A stretch of DNA of 64,000 nucleotides from NCBI GenBank assembly GCA_964617875.1, contig CAZUAI010000001.1:62001-126000 (forward strand). The letters are read 5' to 3'. Both the position numbers and the translations under genes were made by a program. Source of the DNA: CAZMVY01 sp964617875. GTDB lineage: Bacteria > Planctomycetota > Phycisphaerae > UBA1845 > PWPN01. Positions within the stretch are counted from its first letter, which is position 1, and each line of letters starts with the position of its first letter. Under the pieces are notes generated by a model. That model was not told the DNA's origin. It saw nothing but the letters and a program-made list of their open reading frames with translations, and did no database searches. This document shows, piece by piece, positions 33,105-40,199 of this stretch.

Positions 33105-34693
33105 ACTTCCGCGTGCTTCGCACACCGCCGGGCGACGGCGACGTCCTCGTCGAACCCCCGCTGCCCACGCTTTCGGAGTCGGTGCAGGCCAACCGGGCGC
33201 ACCTCGCAGCGATGACGGGCGGCCTCGGGAGGACGGACTGGGCAACGCTTCGACGGCAGGCCCGCGCCGCCCTCGGCGTAAACGACGACGCGCCGCTGAT
33301 CCTCACCGGGCACCAGCCGGAGTTCATGCACGCCGGCGTGTGGGCGAAGTACGTGGTCGCCCACCGCCTCGCGGCGGACGTGGGCGGGCGGGCCCTTAAT
33401 CTCGTCGTGGACAATGACGTCCCCAGGACGCTGACGCTCACCGTTCCGATCGCACACGGCGACGACGTCGTGGTGCACCGCCTGCCGTTCGCCGAGCCGG
33501 AGGCCGGCCGGCCGTACGAATCGCTCCCGCCGCTCGCCCCGACGGCAATCGCCGGCATCCGCGAACGAGCCGCCGGGCTGCTCGGGGACCGCTACCCTGC
33601 CTCGCCGATGGCCGTCTTTCTCGACGGCTTCGACGCCCCGGAAGCTCGCAGCATCGCCGACCAGATGGCCGCCGGACGCCGGGCCGTGGATCGCCTGTTC
33701 GGGCTGTCCGTGGCCGACGTCCGCGTGAGCGATGCGTGGGGCGGCGCGATGCTTGCCGACTGGGTCCTGCGGGCCCGCGAGTTTGCCGAGGCATACAACA
33801 AGGCGCTGGCTGAGTATCGCCGCGAGCACCGCGTGCGCGGGTTGAACCGCCCGATTCCCGACCTGCGGATCGACGGCCGGCGGGTGGAGTTGCCCGTATG
33901 GGCGTACGGGCCCGGCGAACCGCGCCAGCGGCTGTATGTCGAGCACGACGGCGGCCGATGCGGCCTCTTCGTTGAAGACGAGCCGGCCGGATGCGTCACG
34001 CAGGCCGACCTCGAACGCGACCGTGCGGGCGAAAGCGCGGCAGGCGGACCTGTCGCCGGTGCTGCGCGTTCGCACGGAGCCCTCGCCTGCGTTTCGGGGG
34101 CTATGGGCCGGCAGAGGGCGATTCGGCCGCGGGCGCTCGCGCTGACGATATGGGCAAGGCTGCTGGCGAGCGACCTGTTCATCCACGGCATCGGCGGGGC
34201 CAAGTACGACCGCATCACCGATGCGATCATTCGCACGTTCTACGGCGTGGAGCCCCCGGCGATGGCGTGCGTATCGGCCACGCTGCTGCTTCCGCTGCCG
34301 CGCCGGCCCGTCACCGACGCAGAGTTGGCCGCTGCCCGCCGGTGGCTGCGGGACGTGCTCTACCAGCCCGACCGATGGGCGTCGGGCATGGTTGAGGCGG
34401 CGCCGTTGCTCGCCGATCGACAGGCAGCCATCGCCCGTTCCGACGAGCTTCGCCGTATCGCCCGCGGCCGTACCCACCACACGGAACGCGCCCAAGTATG
34501 GGAGCGAATTCGGGACCTGAACCATCGCATACTCGCCCTGCGTCCGACGGTTGCCGCCGATGCCAAATCGGCCATTTCTCGTCTGGAACAGATGCGAAAC
34601 ACGGACCGCATTCGAGCGTCCCGCGAGTACTTTTTCGCTTTGCTCACGTACGAAAGGCTACGATCGCTCTGCACATCCCTCTTCCGGCCATGA
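33098..34693 (+). CDS. Conserved protein of unknown function, BshC-like features
   Basis: About 531 residues, no signal or membrane segment. Recognisable blocks: LTGHQPEFMHAGVWAKYVVA (about 89-108), where many BshC-family proteins have a similar TGQQxGLFGGPLYTxxK segment; LNLVVDNDVPRT (about 117-128); and RPRALALTIWARLLASDLFIHGIGGAKYD (about 345-372). The last block resembles, loosely, the BshC segment where a positively charged region precedes the C-terminal coiled coil. The C-terminal part (about 460-520) is charged and helical. I think it is a distant relative of BshC-type cysteine-adding enzymes, but this is weak; it may be a planctomycete-specific family. The ATG at 33098 overlaps the glycosyltransferase stop, so the two are probably coexpressed. 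Confidence 0.75.
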   Translation: MLNFRVLRTPPGDGDVLVEPPLPTLSESVQANRAHLAAMTGGLGRTDWATLRRQARAALGVNDDAPLILTGHQPEFMHAGVWAKYVVAHRLAADVGGRALNLVVDNDVPRTLTLTVPIAHGDDVVVHRLPFAEPEAGRPYESLPPLAPTAIAGIRERAAGLLGDRYPASPMAVFLDGFDAPEARSIADQMAAGRRAVDRLFGLSVADVRVSDAWGGAMLADWVLRAREFAEAYNKALAEYRREHRVRGLNRPIPDLRIDGRRVELPVWAYGPGEPRQRLYVEHDGGRCGLFVEDEPAGCVTQADLERDRAGESAAGGPVAGAARSHGALACVSGAMGRQRAIRPRALALTIWARLLASDLFIHGIGGAKYDRITDAIIRTFYGVEPPAMACVSATLLLPLPRRPVTDAELAAARRWLRDVLYQPDRWASGMVEAAPLLADRQAAIARSDELRRIARGRTHHTERAQVWERIRDLNHRILALRPTVAADAKSAISRLEQMRNTDRIRASREYFFALLTYERLRSLCTSLFRP

Positions 34694-34820
34694 CCGATCG
34701 GAATCGGGTTATGAGGCCATCGAAACAGCGACGCTCTTTCCAATTTCCCAAGTTTTCGCTTTTCCATCTTTCCTTCCCTCCCTCGCGCCGGATCGAATCG
34801 TATATTGACCCGGGTGTCCG

Positions 34821-35447
34821 ATGGTTGAGTGGTTCAACCTGAACGAATGGGTGGACTGGATCGCCGGGCAGGATCCCGGGCTGGGTGTCCTGCTCATCAC
34901 GGCGGGGATCCTGTTCCTGATGTACGGGTGGCGCCTGTCGCGTTTTATGGTCGCGTTCTCGACGGCGATCATGCTTGCGGGCGTCACAGGCTTCTTTGCG
35001 CCGCGAGGGTGGCAGGCGGTGGCCGCGGTGCTCGCCGCCGCGGTTTTGGGCGGGGCCGTGGGCGCCCGGTGGGTGCGCATCGGCATTGCGTTGTCGGCCG
35101 GGGGCTGGTCGGCCGCCCTCTTGCTTGGCGCGATGCTCCGCGGCGGAACGGGGACAGGGCCAATGACCATCGGCTGTATCATCGCATTCGTTGCGGTGGC
35201 CTCGATGTCGTTCGCGGCGATGCGCCCGTGCGTTGCCTATGTCACGAGCGTGCAGGGTACGGTGCTGTTCGTTGCCGGCTCGATGATCCTGTGCGCACGG
35301 TTCACGTCGTGGTGGGGCGTCGTTCGCGACGCCGTACAGCACAACCCGATCTTCCTCCCATTCTGCATCCTGGCCGGTACTGTGATCGGCTACTACGTCC
35401 AGCTCGCCGAGATGCAGGAAAAGGAGACGGGCATGGCGGTGATGTAG
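34821..35447 (+). CDS. Multi-pass membrane protein of unknown function
   Basis: 208 residues. About six hydrophobic segments (19-37, 43-61, 65-80, 85-105, 113-130, 136-155, 175-195) with short loops make an integral inner-membrane protein. Conserved-looking pieces are VRIGIALSAGGWSAALLLG and PMTIGCIIAFVAVASMSFAA. Gly/Ala-rich helices resemble DUF4203-like or TMEM198-like proteins, but I would not assign it. A GGGTG precedes the ATG. It lies 127 nt after the unknown-function gene and 46 nt before the TIM-barrel gene, all in the same direction. Confidence 0.7.
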   Translation: MVEWFNLNEWVDWIAGQDPGLGVLLITAGILFLMYGWRLSRFMVAFSTAIMLAGVTGFFAPRGWQAVAAVLAAAVLGGAVGARWVRIGIALSAGGWSAALLLGAMLRGGTGTGPMTIGCIIAFVAVASMSFAAMRPCVAYVTSVQGTVLFVAGSMILCARFTSWWGVVRDAVQHNPIFLPFCILAGTVIGYYVQLAEMQEKETGMAVM

Positions 35448-35493
35448 TTCGCACTTGAAGGCCCCGCAGTCCCGCCGTACCATTGGCCCCCGG

Positions 35494-36270
35494 ATGATTC
35501 ACCTGGGAGTCGTCGCCGACTGTTTCGCCTTGCCGCCGAAAGAAGCGATGGCACGGGCGGCGGAGATCGGCTTTCGAGCGGCTCAACTGGATGCCACCGC
35601 CGGCGATCTCGACCCGGCCGGCCTGTCGCGGACCGGGCGGCGGCACGTCGTTCGCCACGCGGCGGGCCTGGGGCTTTCGCTGGCAGCCCTCGGCGGTGTG
35701 TTTCGCCGGGGAGATCTGTCCGATCCGAAGGGGCTCGACGAACGCATCGACAAGCTGACGCGGATCATGGAACTCGCCCGCGACATCGGCGCGCCGGCGA
35801 TCACGGTGCGCGCGGGGGCGGCGGCCGGCGGACGCGAGCGGGCGATCGAGGCGCTTCGGCACCTCGCTGCCCGGGCCGACGTGACCGGCACCGTCGTGGC
35901 CGTCGAGGCGGCGGGCGTGACGCCGGCGACGGTGGCGGAGATGCTCCGGGAGGTCGATTCGCCACTGGTTTGTGCGTGCTACGACCCCGCGGAAGTGGCC
36001 ATCCACGGCGGTGACGCGATCCGCGAGATGGAGGCGCTGGGCGACCGGATCGCCGTCGCGCACGTCCGCGACGCCGTCGCCGGCCACGAAGGCCGCCCCG
36101 GCCACGAAACGCCGTTCGGCCAGGGGCAGATCGACTTTCGCGAATACTTCGCGATGCTCGAGCAGGGAGGCCGCGCTGCCATACCGCTGCTTCGCCGCAC
36201 GGATTCACAGCGGCCGTCGGAGGAACTCGCCGCGGCGAAGTCGTACATGGAGTCCCTCTTCTCGACGTGA
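35494..36270 (+). CDS. Sugar phosphate isomerase/epimerase-like TIM-barrel protein
   Basis: About 258 residues with the AP-endonuclease-2-type TIM barrel of xylose-isomerase-like enzymes. MIHLGVVADCF opens the first strand, GFRAAQLDAT the second, GAPAITVRAGAA near 108 the central strand, TVVAVEAAG near 140 a Glu metal-ligand strand, CACYDPAEVAIHGGD near 160 the Asp/His strand and IAVAHVRDAV near 188 the His strand; GQGQIDFREYF is the usual late block. Such enzymes isomerise or epimerise sugars or inositol derivatives. The ATG at 35494 is chosen over the longer frame from 35455. Part of this gene (35955-36037) is repeated beyond the next gene. Confidence 0.85.
   Translation: MIHLGVVADCFALPPKEAMARAAEIGFRAAQLDATAGDLDPAGLSRTGRRHVVRHAAGLGLSLAALGGVFRRGDLSDPKGLDERIDKLTRIMELARDIGAPAITVRAGAAAGGRERAIEALRHLAARADVTGTVVAVEAAGVTPATVAEMLREVDSPLVCACYDPAEVAIHGGDAIREMEALGDRIAVAHVRDAVAGHEGRPGHETPFGQGQIDFREYFAMLEQGGRAAIPLLRRTDSQRPSEELAAAKSYMESLFST
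35955..36037. repeat. Duplicated segment, copy 1 (inside TIM-barrel gene)
   Basis: 83 nt nearly identical to 36812-36894 (80 of 83 positions by eye, the three differences all transitions), offset 857 nt in the same orientation. It encodes the DSPLVCACYDPAEVAIHGGD block of the TIM-barrel protein. Confidence 0.9.
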
Positions 36271-36287
36271 CGGAGTCGGCAGCCTCG

Positions 36288-36758
36288 TCATCGCCGTTTG
36301 CCGGCGTCATTGGGCTTGTCGAGGAAGACGAGCGTCAGCTTGTCGCTGACGACCTGCCGCCTCTGAATGCGATAACCCAGCCGTTCGTAGAGACGGATGT
36401 TCCGGTCGCTCTTGTGGCCTGTGAAGACCTCGAAACGACTCACCGCGGGAAAGCGGCGCTCGATCTCGCGCATCATCGCCGTGCCGACACCCTGGCCCTG
36501 ACGACCGGGCAGCACGATCAGGCGGCCGATGCGGCAGGTCTCCTGCTGCTCTTTTCCTCTGACCGAGCCGACGATCTCGTCGTCGATGACCGCCTTCAGG
36601 ATCACCTGACGGCCGAACTCCGCCCGCAGGTCGTCGAGCGTCTCGGTCAACGGCGGAATCGTGTAGTCATCGTAGAGAGCCGCCTCGCTCTGGTACGCGA
36701 GACGCTGAAGCGCCAGGATCGCCGGGGCATCGTCGGGTGTTGCAGACACAATCTCCAT
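36288..36758 (-). CDS. GNAT-family N-acetyltransferase
   Basis: 156 residues, complete GNAT fold. MEIVSATPDDAPAILALQRL is the N-terminal strand and helix; VILKAVIDDEIVGSVRGKE the central strands; RIGRLIVLPGRQGQGVGTAM (about 76-95) contains the acetyl-CoA-binding motif A (Q/R-x-x-G-x-G/A as GRQGQGVG), and FEVFTGHKSDRNIRLYERLGY the closing helix-strand with the usual N-x-x-L-Y-E-x-x-G-Y block. It transfers an acetyl group to an unknown amine. It runs opposite to both neighbours and is bracketed by the duplicated TIM-barrel piece. Confidence 0.92.
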   Translation of the reverse strand: MEIVSATPDDAPAILALQRLAYQSEAALYDDYTIPPLTETLDDLRAEFGRQVILKAVIDDEIVGSVRGKEQQETCRIGRLIVLPGRQGQGVGTAMMREIERRFPAVSRFEVFTGHKSDRNIRLYERLGYRIQRRQVVSDKLTLVFLDKPNDAGKRR

Positions 36759-36811
36759 CCGATCATCATGCCGCGGTGCCGCAGGCGGGGCAAGCCGTCG
36801 TCAAGACAACC

Positions 36812-36894
36812 CGATTCGCCGCTGGTTTGTGCGCGCCACGACCCCGCGGAAGTGGCCATCCACGGCGGTGACGCGATCCGCGAGATGGAGGCGC
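36812..36894. repeat. Duplicated segment, copy 2 (between GNAT and oxidoreductase genes)
   Basis: Remnant copy of 35955-36037 in the same orientation. It has no start codon or full reading frame of its own, and the flanking sequence does not match the rest of the TIM-barrel gene. Confidence 0.9.
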
Positions 36895-37028
36895 ATCTCT
36901 CCGGGCTTTCGTCACGCCGCCGCCTGGTTGCTTTGGTTTCGTCCCCCGCCGCGTTAGAATGACGGGTTCCGCATCCGACCGCGGGGTCGGGGCACGGGGT
37001 TTTCTGGACTTGCGTTGGAGGCCTTCCG

Positions 37029-38477
37029 GTGAATCGTATTACGCGTAGACAGTTTCTTGAGGATTCGATGCTCGCCGCCGCGGCGGCGATCGCCGCCAAC
37101 CCGCTTCGCTCCCTGGCCACCGAGCACCAGGAAGGCCGGAAGCTCGGCCCGAACGACCGGATCCGGGTGGCGTGCATCGGCTTCAACGGGCAGGGCAAGG
37201 GACACATCAGGACGTACGCCGGAATGGGCGGCGCCGAGATCGTCTACCTCTGCGACGTGGACTCCAACCTCTTCCCCAGCGCCGTCAAGATGGTCGAGGA
37301 GAAGGGCAAGAAGGCGCCGAAGTGCGTGCAGGACCTCCGCCGGGTCTTCGACGACAAGTCGGTGGACGTCGTTTCCATCGCCACGCCCAACCACTGGCAC
37401 GCCCTCGCCGCGATCTGGGCGATGCAGGCGGGCAAGGACGTCTACGTCGAGAAGCCCGTCAGCCACAACGTGAGCGAAGGGCGGCGGATGGTCGAGGTCG
37501 CGCGGAAGCTCGGACGGATCTGCCAGACCGGGACGCAGTGCCGTTCGATGAAGGGCTCGATCGACGCGATCAAGTACGTTCACGAGGGCAAGATCGGCAA
37601 GGTGACCGTCGCGCGCGGGCTGTGCTACAAGGGCCGCGACAGCATCGGGCTCGCCGGTGGCGACCAGCCGGTGCCCGAGGGCATCGACTACGACATCTGG
37701 CTCGGCCCCGCGCCGAAGAAGCCGGTCCATCGCAAGCGGTTCCACTACGACTGGCACTGGTTCTGGGACTACGGCAACGGCGACCTGGGCAACCAGGGCA
37801 TCCATCAGATGGACATCGCCCGGTGGGGACTCGGAAAGAACACGCTGCCGAAGGCCGCCTTCGGGCTCGGCGGACGGTTCGGCTACAAGGACGACGGCGA
37901 GACGCCGAACACGCACCTGACGTTCTGCGACTACGGCGACTGCCAGCTCATCTTCGAAACGCGCGGCCTGAAGACGCCGGACTACAGGGGCGCCAAGGTC
38001 GGTGTGGTCTTCCACGGCACCGAGGGCTACGTGGTACTCAGCAAGTACACCGGCGGAGCGGCATTCGATCTGGACGGCAAGCTGGTCAAGCCGTTCGAGG
38101 GCGGCGGCGACCACTTCGGCAATTTCCTCAGCGCCGTCCGCAGCCGCAAGCATACGGACCTGCACGCGGACATCGAAGAGGGCCACCTGTCCAGCGCCCT
38201 GTGCCACCTGGGCAACGTATCGTACCGGCTGGGCACCGACGAGCCGTTCCGCGGGCAGGCCAAAGCTTTCGGCGACAACAAGGAGGCCTACGAGACCTTC
38301 GCCCGGATGCAGGAGCACCTGAAGGACAACCAGGTGCCCCTCGACGGCACGATGTACAGGCTCGGCAGGAAGCTGACGATCAACCCGAAAACCGAGACGT
38401 TCATCGGCGACGCGAAGGCGAACGAACTCCTCACACGCGAGTACCGAAAACCGTACGTCGTGCCGGCGGCAGTGTGA
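37029..38477 (+). CDS. Gfo/Idh/MocA-family oxidoreductase, Tat-exported
   Basis: 482 residues. ITRRQFLEDSMLAAAAAIAA is a twin-arginine signal. The Rossmann domain starts at about 45 (RVACIGFNGQGKGHI, with the G-x-G-x-x-G type loop) and continues with NHWHALAAIWAMQAGKDVYVEKP (about 120-142), where EKP is the family catalytic Lys motif. The C-terminal alpha/beta domain includes DYGNGDLGNQGIHQMDIARW, where the conserved His lies. These NAD(P)-dependent enzymes oxidise or reduce sugars and inositols; the Tat-exported planctomycete group is large and mostly uncharacterised. The start is a GTG with GGAGG 9 nt upstream. It has no codirectional operon partner. Confidence 0.93.
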   Translation: MNRITRRQFLEDSMLAAAAAIAANPLRSLATEHQEGRKLGPNDRIRVACIGFNGQGKGHIRTYAGMGGAEIVYLCDVDSNLFPSAVKMVEEKGKKAPKCVQDLRRVFDDKSVDVVSIATPNHWHALAAIWAMQAGKDVYVEKPVSHNVSEGRRMVEVARKLGRICQTGTQCRSMKGSIDAIKYVHEGKIGKVTVARGLCYKGRDSIGLAGGDQPVPEGIDYDIWLGPAPKKPVHRKRFHYDWHWFWDYGNGDLGNQGIHQMDIARWGLGKNTLPKAAFGLGGRFGYKDDGETPNTHLTFCDYGDCQLIFETRGLKTPDYRGAKVGVVFHGTEGYVVLSKYTGGAAFDLDGKLVKPFEGGGDHFGNFLSAVRSRKHTDLHADIEEGHLSSALCHLGNVSYRLGTDEPFRGQAKAFGDNKEAYETFARMQEHLKDNQVPLDGTMYRLGRKLTINPKTETFIGDAKANELLTREYRKPYVVPAAV

Positions 38478-38529
38478 GCACGTTTGCTGTCCGCCGTCAG
38501 CGCGGCCCGAGACGCGTTGCAGCAAACGC

Positions 38530-38572
38530 AGGGCGGGCGGTTCCGCGGCACTCCGCGGGATCGCCCGTCTTC
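38530..38572. repeat. Dispersed GC-rich repeat, family A, copy 2
   Basis: 43 nt, AGGGCGGGCGGTTCCGCGGC at the start and CGGGATCGCCCGTCTT at the end, matching 41265-41307 in length and layout. It lies in the gap between convergent oxidoreductase and cytochrome b genes. Confidence 0.65.
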
Positions 38573-38651
38573 TTGACCGGCCTGACCTCGGCGAAGTCCG
38601 GTCGAGCCGCGATCCGGGCTCAACGGGCCACGGACCGCGAACCGCCGACGA

Positions 38652-40199
38652 CTACTTCTTCTTGTCCGCTTCCATGAAGTACGACACCGTCACGCGGAGC
38701 ATTTCCAGTTCCTTCGCCCGCTCGGGGGAGAAGCCGAGGGCCTTGTAGTCAAGCCGGCCGTTCGTGGTGTGGCACTGGTCGCAGGCGGGACCGGCCGGGG
38801 CGATGTCGCGGTGGAACTCGGCCTTCATGCGGCCGGCCTGCTCGAGGGTCATGCGCCCCCGGGCCAGCTCGTACTCGAGGACCTTCGGATCGGCCAGCCG
38901 CCTGAAGACGACCTCGCGCTCGCCGTCGCGCTCGCGATAGGGGGCAATACGGAGGGCGTAGTTGTCCAGGCCGACGAGCCGGCCCTTCTCGTCGCGGGCG
39001 GTCCCCGGCGGCGGGGCCTTCGTGAGCGGGTCGCGGGTCAGGCCGTGGTCGAACCAGTCGTAGCGGACCGCGGCGATGTCGTCGATCGGCTTCGCGTAGT
39101 GGCAGGCCTCGCACGTCATGAACATCGTGTGCATGTTCATGTACGCACGGACCTCGGCGTTCCGGCGGTGCGGCAGGTCGGTGTGGCAGCCGGACAGAAG
39201 GCAGGCAGACCGGTACGCCGCGGGCAGTTCGGCCGGCGGCAGGTACAGGTGGAACTGCTCGTGCATCTCGCGGCGTCGGGCCTTGAACGCCTCGGCGAAC
39301 AGCGGCGAACCCGGATCGATCCCCGCGACCGACTGTTTCGCCACGGCCTCGGCGTGCTCGGAAATCCCGATCGGCGGGACCGGCCTGGCCGGCCGCGTCG
39401 AGCCGTAGGCCAGGATCCCGACGACGGAAAAGGCGAACACGCCCAGGATCGCGCCGACGACCGGCCAGCGGCCGATGCCCGGCGGCGGCGGCAAGTCCTT
39501 GATCCGTTCGTACTCCTCGGGGTACTCGTGCTTCATCTCCTCGGCGGTCATCGTGCCGGTCAGCCAGACCCAGCTCATCGGGAACGTCCGCGGGTGCAGG
39601 TGCACGTTGAAGATGTGCCAGATGACGATCGCCAGGAACGCCAGGAGCCCCTCGTCGCTGTGCGCGATCATCGTCGCCACGATCCAGCGCGTCGGCAGGA
39701 ACCTGCCGGCCAGCTCCGGGAACCACATGACGACACCGCTGCCGACCATGATCGCCATGCCCCAGAACACCGCCCAGTAGTCGAACTTGTTCACGTAGTT
39801 CAGCCTGCCGAACCGCGGGCGCTCGCACAGGCCGAGGTACGAGCCGACGCTCCGGAAGAACTCGCGGAAATCCCGCCACGTCGGCAGCAGCTCGATCTGC
39901 CAGAACCGCATTCGCGCCCGGAAGAACCGGACGAGCATGTCGATGAGGTGCCAGAGGAAGTCGGCCGTCATCACGACCGCGCCGACGCGGTGCAGGATCC
40001 GCGTCGCCTCGACGCCGCCCATCAGATCGACGATGACCTGCATCCACTTCCAGTCGGGGTACTTCAGCGGCATGCCCGTGACGACGCATGTGACGAAGCT
40101 CGTCACCATCAGCATGTGCTGGGCGCGGAGCTTCTGGTCAAGACGCTCGTACAGCCGGCCGTCGGCGTTCCTCGGGTTGTTCGTCGTCTGCGTGTTCAT
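38652..40199 (-). CDS. Cytochrome b561-type membrane protein with C-terminal c-type haem sites
   Basis: 515 residues. Four or five transmembrane helices (about 28-45, 68-90, 141-161, 181-202, 245-265) form a diheme cytochrome b of the FdhC/HydB type; candidate b-haem ligands are His28, His70, His84, His195 and His200. A periplasmic tail carries three c-type haem motifs: CLLSGCH at 333-339 (C-x4-CH), CEACH at 363-367 and CDQCH at 473-477. The fused b + c layout recalls CbcL-like inner-membrane quinol oxidoreductases of Geobacter that feed electrons outward. Its ATG overlaps the stop of the multihaem gene (ATGA), so the two proteins are surely made together and probably form one quinone-linked complex. 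Confidence 0.9.
   Translation of the reverse strand: MNTQTTNNPRNADGRLYERLDQKLRAQHMLMVTSFVTCVVTGMPLKYPDWKWMQVIVDLMGGVEATRILHRVGAVVMTADFLWHLIDMLVRFFRARMRFWQIELLPTWRDFREFFRSVGSYLGLCERPRFGRLNYVNKFDYWAVFWGMAIMVGSGVVMWFPELAGRFLPTRWIVATMIAHSDEGLLAFLAIVIWHIFNVHLHPRTFPMSWVWLTGTMTAEEMKHEYPEEYERIKDLPPPPGIGRWPVVGAILGVFAFSVVGILAYGSTRPARPVPPIGISEHAEAVAKQSVAGIDPGSPLFAEAFKARRREMHEQFHLYLPPAELPAAYRSACLLSGCHTDLPHRRNAEVRAYMNMHTMFMTCEACHYAKPIDDIAAVRYDWFDHGLTRDPLTKAPPPGTARDEKGRLVGLDNYALRIAPYRERDGEREVVFRRLADPKVLEYELARGRMTLEQAGRMKAEFHRDIAPAGPACDQCHTTNGRLDYKALGFSPERAKELEMLRVTVSYFMEADKKK

Noticed and set aside
33980..34150. A suspected frameshift in the middle of the 33098 gene because the sequence becomes Ala/Gly/Arg-rich
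   Set aside because: The frame recovers directly into the conserved FIHGIGGAKYD block without a stop, so a linker-like variable segment is simpler; comparison with an orthologue would be needed to reopen this.
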